Shown here: in pieces, positions 1-6,105 of the stretch
Numbering within the stretch: the first letter of the stretch is position 1
Layout of the letters: each line of letters opens with the position of its first letter
NCBI GenBank assembly: GCA_030430725.1
Contig: JAUIKP010000149.1
Span: 1 to 7,503 of the forward strand
DNA from: Nitrospiria bacterium
GTDB taxonomy: Bacteria > Nitrospirota > Nitrospiria > Nitrospirales > UBA8639
DNA length: 7,503 nucleotides
Reading direction: 5' to 3'
Program-made: the position numbers and the translations under genes
The notes under the pieces: generated by a model
Told to the model about the DNA's origin: nothing
The model's database searches: none
What the model saw: the letters and a program-made list of their open reading frames with translations, nothing else

Positions 1-12
1 CTACTAAATGTA

Positions 13-115
13 CGCTCCGCGCGTCAAAACGGCTGCGGCCTTCCCTTCGACATGACTCAGGGCAGGACTGGACGGACCCTTCGGGAAGACTCAGGGCATG
101 CTTTTTTGAACCGAC
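13..115. repeat. Intergenic repeat element with two 34-bp-spaced copies
   Basis: A GC-rich stretch containing CGCTCCGCGCGTCAAAACGG and GGCTGCGGCC is followed by two direct copies of a 22-base unit of the form CCCTTCG, four variable bases, GACTCAGGGCA. They lie at 43-64 and 77-98, exactly 34 bases apart. Each unit begins CCCT and ends with AGGG before CA, so it is partly self-complementary. The element ends in a TTTTTTGAA tract. From memory, both the CGTCAAAACGGCTGCGGCC core and the CCCTTCGAC...CTCAGGG type resemble dispersed intergenic repeats in Nitrospira and other environmental bacteria; I could not verify this. The reading frame from position 1 stays open through it to about 170, which is probably chance rather than the tail of an upstream gene. 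Confidence 0.5.
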
Positions 116-507
116 CCGGAGCCTTTGATGCGTCATCTCATCCTGGGCAAATTTGCCCTTGAAAATCTTTATTATTCAACACTCCCAAGAACGAAAGGGT
201 TAGAGGCCGACAGACTGGGTGAAAGACAACTCAAGCGATTGACCAGACTCAAACATCGGCATGGGCTTCTTGAAGCGCAACCTTTGATTAATGCCATAGG
301 GCACCAAGCTCCGGGCCGAACAATTCCGGGCTGTGAGACACATGTCATTCCTGTCCCTGATTCCAAATCAGGAGAGGAAGAGACTGGCCGGATACCCAAT
401 CCAGCCGGGTAGGACTCAATCGAAACTCTTCAGCCGTCACCAGCATGGTAGATGCACCACCCATACACATGACTTCTGACGACGAATCAGCTCCTTTCAA
501 AATTATA
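116..507. other. Non-coding stretch, no supportable gene
   Basis: About 390 bases with short open frames on both strands (for example 125-412 on plus, and 172-399 and 345-551 on minus). None has a recognisable domain, a well-placed ribosome binding site, or convincing coding composition. I see no tRNA-like cloverleaf or rRNA sequence. It may be the decayed remains of a gene or simply a spacer between the repeat element and the folB promoter. Confidence 0.45.
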
Positions 508-536
508 TGCACACGACAATGAAGTTCTGACATAAT
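508..536 (+). promoter_or_regulatory. Candidate extended -10 promoter giving a leaderless folB transcript
   Basis: TGCACA (508-513, 4 of 6 to the -35 consensus) is followed by a 17-base spacer and CATAAT (531-536, 5 of 6 to the -10 consensus). The spacer ends in TGA, which makes TGnCATAAT, an extended -10. The expected transcription start is about 542-543, at or next to the ATG at 542. No Shine-Dalgarno sequence precedes that ATG, and an in-frame TAA at 533-535 rules out any earlier start, so a leaderless mRNA fits. This is consensus matching only. Confidence 0.35.
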
Positions 537-541
537 GGCCC

Positions 542-1453
542 ATGTCCTCATCTATTGTCCTAAAAGGCATCCAATTGTCCGCACGATGCGGGGTCACCGA
601 CACGGAAAGGCAGCAACCTCAACCTCTTCTGGTCGATCTTATTTTCCGATGCTCCAATCAATCGGCTTTTCAGAGTGATCACATTTCTGATACCGTCGAT
701 TATGGAACCATCACACAACGAATTCAGGACATTGGGGAAGGGCAGGCCTTTTCGCTGCTTGAAACATTGGGAGAGAAAATCTGCCAAGCCCTGCTTCATG
801 AATTTCCCATTACCCGCCTCAAAATATGGGTCAGAAAAATCCGCCCTCCGTTGAAAAACATTGAAGGGTCTGTCGGGGTCCAATTGACCCGATCGCGCAA
901 ACCACTCACTTCCCATGATCACAAGCATCTTTCTCCCTTTCTAGTGGACCAGCTCTCCCGAGTGCCTCACGGAACGGTGTTGGATGTGGCAACGGGACGT
1001 GGTCGTCATGCCCTGTATCTGGCTTCCAAAGGGTTTTCGGTTCATGGCATCGATCGCGATGCCGCCGCGCTCCATGAACTTCAGGAGCAAGCCCAAGAAG
1101 CGGGCCTACCCTCGATAACAACCCAATGCAGAGACTTAGAAGTCAATCCGCAACACCCCCCGGACTTGGGCACAGCCATGTACGATGCGATTCTTGTCTT
1201 CTTCTACTTATACCGGCCGCTCTTTCCTCGACTGGTGAACGCGCTGAAACCCGGCGGCGTCATCATGTATGAAACCTTTCTTTTGGACAACCATATTCAT
1301 CGGCAACACCCACGCCGAAAAGAGTTCTGCCTGGAAAACAATGAATTGCTCATGCTTCTTCAGGGGCTCAGAATTCTCCATTACGACGAAGGGGATCATG
1401 AAAGCTCTTCGGAGCGGGCGTTTACCGCACGCATGTTGGCACAGAAACCCTAA
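542..1453 (+). CDS. folB: FolB dihydroneopterin aldolase fused to class I SAM-dependent methyltransferase
   Basis: A 303-residue two-domain protein. Residues 1 to about 118 are a complete FolB domain, the folate-pathway enzyme that converts 7,8-dihydroneopterin to 6-hydroxymethyl-dihydropterin and glycolaldehyde. The family's key positions are visible: E22 in GVTDTE, Y54 in DTVDYG, E74 in SLLET and K99 in VRKIRPP. Residues about 128-303 form a cytosolic class I methyltransferase of TehB-like type. Its SAM-binding motif is at 146-154 (VLDVATGRG), an acidic residue follows in GIDRD (169-173), and later motifs include ALKPGG and YETF. Standalone FolB is about 120 residues, so the protein is a true fusion; I see no frame change or obvious internal start at the junction (about 890-930). 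The start is fixed by an in-frame TAA at 533-535. The aldolase call is strong; the methyl acceptor is unknown. The gene is probably co-transcribed with the PHP gene 15 bases downstream. Confidence 0.88.
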   Translation: MSSSIVLKGIQLSARCGVTDTERQQPQPLLVDLIFRCSNQSAFQSDHISDTVDYGTITQRIQDIGEGQAFSLLETLGEKICQALLHEFPITRLKIWVRKIRPPLKNIEGSVGVQLTRSRKPLTSHDHKHLSPFLVDQLSRVPHGTVLDVATGRGRHALYLASKGFSVHGIDRDAAALHELQEQAQEAGLPSITTQCRDLEVNPQHPPDLGTAMYDAILVFFYLYRPLFPRLVNALKPGGVIMYETFLLDNHIHRQHPRRKEFCLENNELLMLLQGLRILHYDEGDHESSSERAFTARMLAQKP

Positions 1454-1468
1454 AACCCAATCGACCTC

Positions 1469-2344
1469 ATGAGCCGTATCGACCTGCATACACACACACA
1501 TTTCTCGGATGGGAGCCTTTCTCCCACTGCACTCGTCGAACTGGCTCATCAACAAGACGTGAGCATCCTGGCTATTACCGACCATGACACGACTGAAGGT
1601 CTTCCGGAAGCCATGGCCACCGCTCGTCATCTCCCGATTGAAATCATACCCGGGATTGAATTAAGTACAGAGTTTCAGGGGCGGGAAACGCATATGCTCG
1701 GCTATTTCATAGATCTCACTGACCGTACGTTTCAATCCAGACTCGAGCAGCTTCGCGCGACACGCGTTGATCGCCTTCACCACATCCTCGACCGGCTCCA
1801 CACCCTCAAAGTGGAGATATCTCTCTCTGAAGTGGAGCATGTGGCCGGAGGGGGAACCATGGGTCGCCCACATATCGCGCAACTGTTAATTGAAAAGGGA
1901 TACGTGAAGGGAATAAAAGAAGCTTTCGATCGATTTTTGGGAGTCAGAGGCGCAGCTTATGTTCGGCGAATCGTCCCTGAGGCGGCTGAAATCATGACGT
2001 GGATTACTGAGGCCGGCGGCATTCCCATACTTGCTCACCCCTATTGGGAGGGATTAGATGCCGATAAGACGACGGACTCATGCCGGACGTTGGTGGAGCA
2101 GGGGTTACGAGGGCTTGAAGTGTTTTATGGAACGTTTTCCGCTCGCCAAATATCCATCAATCTCAACTTAGCGCGAAAATTCGATTTACTCATGACGGGA
2201 GGCAGTGATTTTCACGGAACCCTCAAGCCTGAGATTTCGGTCGGAACCGGGCGCGGTTCGTTACGGGTTCCTCCCAAGTTGATCGATCACTTACGTCAGG
2301 CGGCTGGCCGATCAGACCCGATAAAAATGAACGAGGCTCCATGA
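1469..2344 (+). CDS. PHP-domain phosphoesterase, RNase AM / nucleoside 3',5'-bisphosphate phosphatase family
   Basis: A 291-residue cytosolic metal-dependent phosphoesterase resembling E. coli YciV (RNase AM, also called TrpH) and the Chromobacterium 3',5'-nucleotide bisphosphate phosphatase. The full set of PHP metal-ligand motifs is present: DLHTHTHFSDG (5-15; H7, H9, D14), TDHDTTEG (37-44; H39, D40), PGIELS (61-66; E64), H75, GRPHIA (132-137; H135), LAHP (188-191; H190) and GGSDFHG (244-250; D247, H249). The insert between the central motifs (about residues 83-130) is the usual small helical domain of this family. Known members remove the 3' phosphate of pAp or trim RNA 5' ends; the sequence cannot tell which applies. 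The start is 15 bases after the folB fusion stop and lacks a clear ribosome binding site, so translation may depend on the upstream gene. Length is normal for the family. Confidence 0.88.
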   Translation: MSRIDLHTHTHFSDGSLSPTALVELAHQQDVSILAITDHDTTEGLPEAMATARHLPIEIIPGIELSTEFQGRETHMLGYFIDLTDRTFQSRLEQLRATRVDRLHHILDRLHTLKVEISLSEVEHVAGGGTMGRPHIAQLLIEKGYVKGIKEAFDRFLGVRGAAYVRRIVPEAAEIMTWITEAGGIPILAHPYWEGLDADKTTDSCRTLVEQGLRGLEVFYGTFSARQISINLNLARKFDLLMTGGSDFHGTLKPEISVGTGRGSLRVPPKLIDHLRQAAGRSDPIKMNEAP

Positions 2345-2353
2345 CCGCCCCAG

Positions 2354-2370
2354 GACAATTTTTAATTGTC
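2354..2370. other. Small AT-rich inverted repeat between convergent genes
   Basis: GACAATT (2354-2360), TTT, AATTGTC (2364-2370) form a perfect 7-bp stem with a 3-base loop. It lies across the 17-base gap between the PHP gene stop and the stop of the opposing gene, overlapping the last codons of the latter. It lacks a GC-rich stem and a following T tract, so it would be at best a weak bidirectional terminator. Confidence 0.3.
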
Positions 2371-3384
2371 AGGGGCTTCCACAATGTGATTTTCAAATCG
2401 CGTGCAGCCTTCAGCCAGCAGGCGATTGGTTAACAATTCCCCCGGCCATTCAATTGGCAAATCTGCCGTAAACACCCACACATCCGGGGACGTCCAAATC
2501 GGTCCATGGTCTTCAGGAAGCTCCGGATCAAACAGATCGGTCCACACAGGCATATACACGCCATTCCCGCATTGAGTGTGCAGATGCACGACGGTTCGAC
2601 TTCGAACCGGGCCTTCAAGGTCATGCCACACCGCAGCGGTTTCATCGGCTAATCGATGAAGGCGAACGGCATTTTGTGCATCATATACGGCGTAGGCCGC
2701 GTAATTAGGAGCCTCCAGGAGTTGCGGGGCCTTGGCCACTTCGGGACATTGATTCACCAGATGATCCATAATTGCCCGACAGTCGTCCTCGGAAAGGGCG
2801 TCCGGCAACGTCGTATCGGGAACGCCGAGAATTTCAAAAAACAAAAACGCGGTAGCTTCAACGGGTGGATGAAGCCTCGCCGCAATCGTCTGACGCGGCT
2901 GTCCTTCAGCCAGGTTGGAAATATGGTCGTGGATCTTCTGCAAGCTTAAAAATTCCAATGTGGAATCGGTGAGAAGTCTCGGCTCGACGGTAATCACCGC
3001 ACCCGGCGGAACATGCAGATGTTTTCGTAACAAATCCGCTGTTTCCACAGGATCAATTTTCAATTTCAAAGGATACTCCAGATTGGCTTGGAGTGATAAT
3101 TCAAATGAGGCAAGAATCCCATACATCTCGCTGTCTTCGCTCTCGTCCTCCATCAGACAGGAGCTGGCGGCTTCCGCCAACAAATCAAATAACCATTCCG
3201 CCATACTTTCGTCTAAGGCTGCAAGAACGGTAAGTACCTCATGTTCGCGATCCTGATCCAATAAAGCCTGTAACACTTCAATGGCTAAACTGGGGTCCCC
3301 ATGTTCGTGCCGTCGAGCATTAATGAGATGAATCAAATCCCGTGTGAGGGGATCAGGACGATACCAACTAGACATTGCATTCAT
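2362..3384 (-). CDS. Unrecognised acidic 340-residue protein
   Basis: I do not recognise this family. The protein is soluble: there is no signal peptide and no membrane segment. It is rich in Asp and Glu, with a notably acidic run at residues 79-86. The first ~75 residues look helical (leucine- and alanine-rich, with LINARRHEHGD at 20-30 and AIEVLQALLDQDREHEVLTV at about 34-53). The C-terminal half is richer in aromatic and beta-type sequence, with a VVHLHTQCGNGVYMPVW segment and several tryptophans. Start: the ATG at 3384 and a second in-frame Met three codons on (3375) are both possible, and neither has a good Shine-Dalgarno. It lies 101 bases after the YjbQ gene on the same strand, so an operon is possible but not shown. 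The long uninterrupted frame and sensible protein composition support a real gene; the function is unknown. Confidence 0.75.
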   Translation of the reverse strand: MNAMSSWYRPDPLTRDLIHLINARRHEHGDPSLAIEVLQALLDQDREHEVLTVLAALDESMAEWLFDLLAEAASSCLMEDESEDSEMYGILASFELSLQANLEYPLKLKIDPVETADLLRKHLHVPPGAVITVEPRLLTDSTLEFLSLQKIHDHISNLAEGQPRQTIAARLHPPVEATAFLFFEILGVPDTTLPDALSEDDCRAIMDHLVNQCPEVAKAPQLLEAPNYAAYAVYDAQNAVRLHRLADETAAVWHDLEGPVRSRTVVHLHTQCGNGVYMPVWTDLFDPELPEDHGPIWTSPDVWVFTADLPIEWPGELLTNRLLAEGCTRFENHIVEAPDN

Positions 3385-3485
3385 GTGTTTACACGATTCC
3401 AGGCGAAGGAAAAATTTTTTCGAGAAGGCCGATCATCACAATCCCCGCGGTATTTTCACATGACCGTGACCCGTTTGCCAACTCA

Positions 3486-3899
3486 CTACTCTCCAATGAC
3501 CTTCACCAACACCCGCTTGCGACGCCTGCCATCAAATTCCGCGTAAAAAATTTGTTCCCATGGACCAAAGTCCAAGCGTCCATTGGTGATAGCCACAACG
3601 ACTTCCCTCCCCATGATTTGACGCTTGATATGCGCGTCACCATTATCCTCACCGGTGAGATTATGCCGGTAGGTTCCCTTCTGCGGCACAAGGCGCTCAA
3701 GGAACTGTTCATAATCCTGCAGCAAACCGGCTTCATCATCATTTATGTAGACACTCGCAGTGATGTGCATGGCATTCACCAGAACAAGTCCTTCTTGAAT
3801 CCCACTTTGCTGGACCACACGTTCCACCTGAGGAGTAATATTCCGATATTCCCTTCGTTCTTTGGTCTGAAACCAGAGTTCTTCCCGATACGATTTCAT
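3486..3899 (-). CDS. YjbQ/UPF0047 family protein (secondary thiamine-phosphate synthase-type)
   Basis: A 137-residue protein matching the small, widespread YjbQ family (UPF0047, TIGR00149) over its whole length. Family signatures are [12 protein letters not shown] (45-56) followed by GLLQD (58-62), then H79, [12 protein letters not shown] (86-97), [11 protein letters not shown] (107-117) and EFDG (121-124). The conserved histidines (45, 79, 90) and acidic residues form the putative metal site of this trimeric fold. Some members have weak thiamine-phosphate synthase activity in complementation tests; the true cellular role is not settled. The start at 3899 is supported by a purine-rich GGAAAGG a few bases upstream on the minus strand. 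It is divergent from the SH3-like gene and upstream of the 340-residue unknown gene. No thiamine gene lies nearby, so context does not help with function. Confidence 0.88.
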   Translation of the reverse strand: MKSYREELWFQTKERREYRNITPQVERVVQQSGIQEGLVLVNAMHITASVYINDDEAGLLQDYEQFLERLVPQKGTYRHNLTGEDNGDAHIKRQIMGREVVVAITNGRLDFGPWEQIFYAEFDGRRRKRVLVKVIGE

Positions 3900-4091
3900 G
3901 TTCCCTTTCCAACCATCAATTCCATCCGAGATGTATTTTCCATAACCCTGATCCCGATATCAATCCTCATGGCCAGGCACAACGGGCGACTCGAATTATT
4001 GCATCCTTGGAATGAACGGCATCGATTCATCCTGGACGCCCTGATCACCAGAAGAAGCGACCATGCTCCTTCATCAAAATGTAAGGAAGAT

Positions 4092-4120
4092 TTGACAGGA
4101 AATAGAAGGGATGTTAATAG
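4092..4120 (+). promoter_or_regulatory. Candidate sigma-70 promoter for the SH3-like gene
   Basis: A perfect TTGACA -35 box (4092-4097) is followed by a 17-base spacer and TAATAG (4115-4120), a weak -10. A second possible -10, GTTAAT (4113-4118), would have a 15-base spacer. Transcription would begin near 4127, leaving a leader of about 105 bases. The region is locally AT-rich, unlike the coding DNA around it. Confidence 0.4.
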
Positions 4121-4219
4121 ACTTTATGAATGGGTATTTCTTCGTACACGACCTGCTGATTTGGCAATTACCTACTACGCCAACTCTGCACTGACACTGC
4201 TGGCAGACCACACGACCAA

Positions 4220-4225
4220 AAGGAG
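4220..4225 (+). promoter_or_regulatory. Strong ribosome binding site of the SH3-like gene
   Basis: AAGGAG sits six bases before the ATG at 4232. It is the best Shine-Dalgarno sequence in the window, where most other starts have weak or no such site. It favours the first of the two adjacent ATG codons (4232 and 4235), though either could be used. Confidence 0.75.
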
Positions 4226-4231
4226 ATAGGC

Positions 4232-4774
4232 ATGATGACCTCGACAATCGGTGCGGTGTCCTCCCCAGAACAACCTTCGCGATGGAGCATGCTCTTTGCC
4301 CAGGAGCCTGACAAAGATTTGGAATTTGACGAAGGACTGGAAGACGACGATCTCAACCAATCGAAGCCCCCTTCAAGGAAACCGCTTCTCTGGATTGTTG
4401 TATTATTATTGATTGGTGGAGTGGCGTATTGGACGCTCAACTCAAATACCTTTATGCCTCAAGAGACCACCCCTGATACAGGTGCCATCACCAGGAAACC
4501 AGACCAGACGGACATCACACCTCCAACTTTCCACGAGAATCAGGAAGTATCGCTGACAGATACCCTTGGAAGATCCCTGCTGATGGGTGATCCTGCCAAT
4601 GCCACCCCTGGTCCCATCGTAAAACCAGGAGAAACACTCACAATTCTGGATGGAGCCTACCAGTCTAGCGGTTGGGTCTATCAGGTTCGGACGCCAACGG
4701 GTAAAACGGGCTGGATCTCTGCCGAAAAAATTACGTCGAAGCCACAAAATATGGGAACCATATCCACCCGGTAA
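4232..4774 (+). CDS. Single-pass membrane protein with periplasmic SH3-like domain
   Basis: A 180-residue protein with three parts. Residues 1-50 are a hydrophilic, acidic tail (DKDLEFDEGLEDDD, 27-40) ending in basic SRK. Residues 51-68 are one hydrophobic segment (PLLWIVVLLLIGGVAYWT). After a Thr/Pro-rich linker (about 70-110), residues about 115-170 resemble a bacterial SH3 (SH3b) domain, with LLMGDPAN, VKPGETLTILDG, WVYQVRTPTGKTGWIS in the expected order. The basic residues before the membrane segment suggest the N-terminus stays in the cytoplasm and the SH3-like domain faces the periplasm. Such domains often bind cell-wall peptides or proteins, but no catalytic domain is attached, so an adaptor role is only a guess. 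It has its own promoter candidate and ribosome binding site and appears to be a single-gene unit. Confidence 0.8.
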   Translation: MMTSTIGAVSSPEQPSRWSMLFAQEPDKDLEFDEGLEDDDLNQSKPPSRKPLLWIVVLLLIGGVAYWTLNSNTFMPQETTPDTGAITRKPDQTDITPPTFHENQEVSLTDTLGRSLLMGDPANATPGPIVKPGETLTILDGAYQSSGWVYQVRTPTGKTGWISAEKITSKPQNMGTISTR

Positions 4775-4787
4775 GGAGGAACCCTCC
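4775..4787 (+). terminator. Possible weak terminator hairpin after the SH3-like gene
   Basis: GGAGG, loop AAC, CCTCC forms a perfect 5-bp GC-rich stem directly after the stop codon, followed a few bases later by TTTT (4791-4794). The stem is short and the T tract is short and offset, so termination would be inefficient. The GGAGG could also pass for a Shine-Dalgarno, but the next ATG (4797) meets a stop after three codons. Confidence 0.3.
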
Positions 4788-5214
4788 ACGTTTTCAATGC
4801 ATCGGTAGGCCTTGTGCCACTTGAGGATCAGGGATTCAGTTATCGAGAATCATCCAGGGTTCTATTACATCAACCCCAAACCGTCCCGCCATTCCGGATA
4901 TTACCCCCTCACCATCCATTGAAGAGATTCACAATCCTTGCTACTCTGGACTGTTGCTCACGGTCGTATATTCGACAATACATTCGTTCCCCTAATGGCT
5001 CCCAGTACCCCACCTAGGAGCCACCCAGTGCTATGCGAAAAAAAATTATGAAGTCCTCAACATAAGCGTCCAGCTCAGCATGGGGCGAAACAACCCTTGG
5101 CGGCTTAACCCCACACCCCCTGTCCTGGAACAAAAACAATCGTCGTCATCCGGTTATACATTTGTCCCCGCGTTTCACGATCAATGTCTTGACACCCCAA
5201 TTGAGAAATATTCC
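4788..5214. other. Intergenic region upstream of hpnD
   Basis: More than 400 bases without a supportable gene. A GTG-initiated frame at 4814-5017 encodes a 67-residue peptide with no recognisable features or ribosome binding site. A TATATT (4967-4972) matches a -10 box at five of six positions but has no good -35 partner. The in-frame extension of hpnD to an ATG at 5080 would add 45 low-complexity residues not expected in the family, so I leave it as leader. A hairpin at 4996-5023 is listed separately. Confidence 0.4.
4996..5023. other. Inverted repeat in the hpnD leader
   Basis: TGGCTCC (4996-5002) and GGAGCCA (5017-5023) are perfect 7-bp arms around a 14-base loop. The sequence that follows on the plus strand is A-rich (5038-5045), not T-rich, so this is not a standard intrinsic terminator for either direction. 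It could be a protein-binding site or a leader RNA hairpin about 190 bases before hpnD. Confidence 0.35.
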
Positions 5215-6105
5215 ATGAAGCCCATGACTCCTATTGAAGCGCAGACGTTCTGCACCAAATATACAAAGGAAAGTGGCAGCAACTTCTACTACTCCTTTTT
5301 GTTCCTGCCACAGCAGCGACGGGAAGCCATGTACACCATCTATGCCTTTTGCAAAATGGTGGATAGCGCCGTTGATGAACCGGCCCCGGGAAGCCATCCC
5401 GTCGAAGAAGTCCGCAAATGGCGACAAGAGGTGACGGCCACTTATCAAGGCCATCCGACCCAACCGGTCACGACGAGCCTTGCCGCCCACCTGCAGACGT
5501 TTGATATCCCGGAAGCACTCCTTCAAGAATTAATTTCCGGTGTAGAAATGGATCTGACGACCAATCGGTTTGCGACGTTTCCCGATCTGTATCAATACTG
5601 CTACAGGGTCGCTTCCGTGGTTGGACTGATCTGCCTCAAGATTTTCCAAACCCAATCCCCAGCGGCAGAGGACTATGCGGTCAATCTGGGATTGGCGTTT
5701 CAATTAACGAATATTCTTCGTGATCTCAAGGGGGATGCCGAGCAGAACCGTATCTACCTTCCGCTAGAAGATTTACAGCGTTTTGATTATTCCGAAAATG
5801 CACTCCTGCACCAACAAGAGTCGCCCGCGCTGATCGGACTTCTGAAATTTGAATGCGAAAGAGCCCGTACCTACTACCGCCAAGCGCAAGAAATTCTTCA
5901 AACCCTTCCCGCTTCCGATCAAAAATCGCTGGTGGTTTCAGAAATCATGCGTGGCGTCTACAGCCGCATCCTCACACAACTGGAAGACCCGAACTACCAG
6001 GTGTTCGGCCCACGGATTCGAGTCGCCCCCCTGCAACGGCTCGGGATCGCCGCCAATATTTGGATTCGGTCTTTTCTTTTCCATAACATTGCCCCATCAG
6101 TGTGA
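5215..6105 (+). CDS. hpnD: Presqualene diphosphate synthase HpnD (squalene/phytoene synthase family)
   Basis: A 296-residue trans-isoprenyl diphosphate synthase. HpnD joins two farnesyl diphosphates into presqualene diphosphate, the first step of the bacterial HpnCDE route to squalene and hopanoids. The N-terminal ESGSNFYYSFLFLP and YAFCKMVDSAVDE are typical of HpnD rather than HpnC, as is QLTNILRDLKGD with NRIYLP. The two Mg-diphosphate Asp motifs are at 50-54 (DSAVD) and 170-174 (DLKGD). The first motif has Ser where HpnD usually has a second Asp, but the outer Asp pair is kept. Start: I chose ATG 5215, with a weak GAGA eight bases upstream, because the family begins about here; an ATG at 5224 is also possible, while the frame extends to 5080 with atypical sequence. 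It overlaps hpnE by four bases. Product identity within the family is inferred. Confidence 0.87.
   Translation: MKPMTPIEAQTFCTKYTKESGSNFYYSFLFLPQQRREAMYTIYAFCKMVDSAVDEPAPGSHPVEEVRKWRQEVTATYQGHPTQPVTTSLAAHLQTFDIPEALLQELISGVEMDLTTNRFATFPDLYQYCYRVASVVGLICLKIFQTQSPAAEDYAVNLGLAFQLTNILRDLKGDAEQNRIYLPLEDLQRFDYSENALLHQQESPALIGLLKFECERARTYYRQAQEILQTLPASDQKSLVVSEIMRGVYSRILTQLEDPNYQVFGPRIRVAPLQRLGIAANIWIRSFLFHNIAPSV

Larger units (their letters stand above)
3900..4231. other. Divergent intergenic region
   Basis: This 332-base stretch separates the YjbQ gene (leftward) from the SH3-like gene (rightward). A plus-strand frame is open through all of it but has no protein-like composition and runs antisense through yjbQ, so I treat it as non-coding. 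Besides the rightward promoter listed separately, a weak leftward candidate is TTGATA (minus strand, 3963-3958), a 17-base spacer, then GAAAAT (3940-3935), which would start transcription about 30 bases before the YjbQ ATG. I saw no riboswitch-like or RNA-gene structure. Confidence 0.4.

Noticed and set aside
43..98. CRISPR array
   Set aside because: There are only two imperfect 22-base copies with a 12-base gap and no cas genes, so this is an ordinary tandem repeat within an intergenic element.
345..551. Minus-strand 68-codon frame overlapping the folB start
   Set aside because: It has an AAAGGAG sequence nearby, but that is poorly spaced from any start codon. The peptide is not recognisable and it would overlap the folB promoter and first codons.
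2341..2433. ATG overlapping the PHP stop (ATGA) with a 30-codon frame
   Set aside because: The overlap looks like a coupled downstream gene, but the frame ends after 30 codons inside the opposing gene and has no recognisable content. A truncated remnant cannot be excluded but has no further support.
3405..3424. A5T6 tract between yjbQ and the 340-residue gene as a terminator
   Set aside because: It is an AT-only palindrome without a GC stem, so it does not meet the form of an intrinsic terminator.
3375..4229. A 284-codon open frame on the plus strand
   Set aside because: It runs antisense through yjbQ, a clearly recognised gene on the minus strand, and shows no domain or ribosome binding site. 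Its remaining part lies in the intergenic region and has no protein-like pattern.
5080..5214. N-terminal extension of HpnD by 45 residues
   Set aside because: The added sequence is low in complexity, has no ribosome binding site, and does not resemble HpnD proteins, which begin close to the ATG at 5215.
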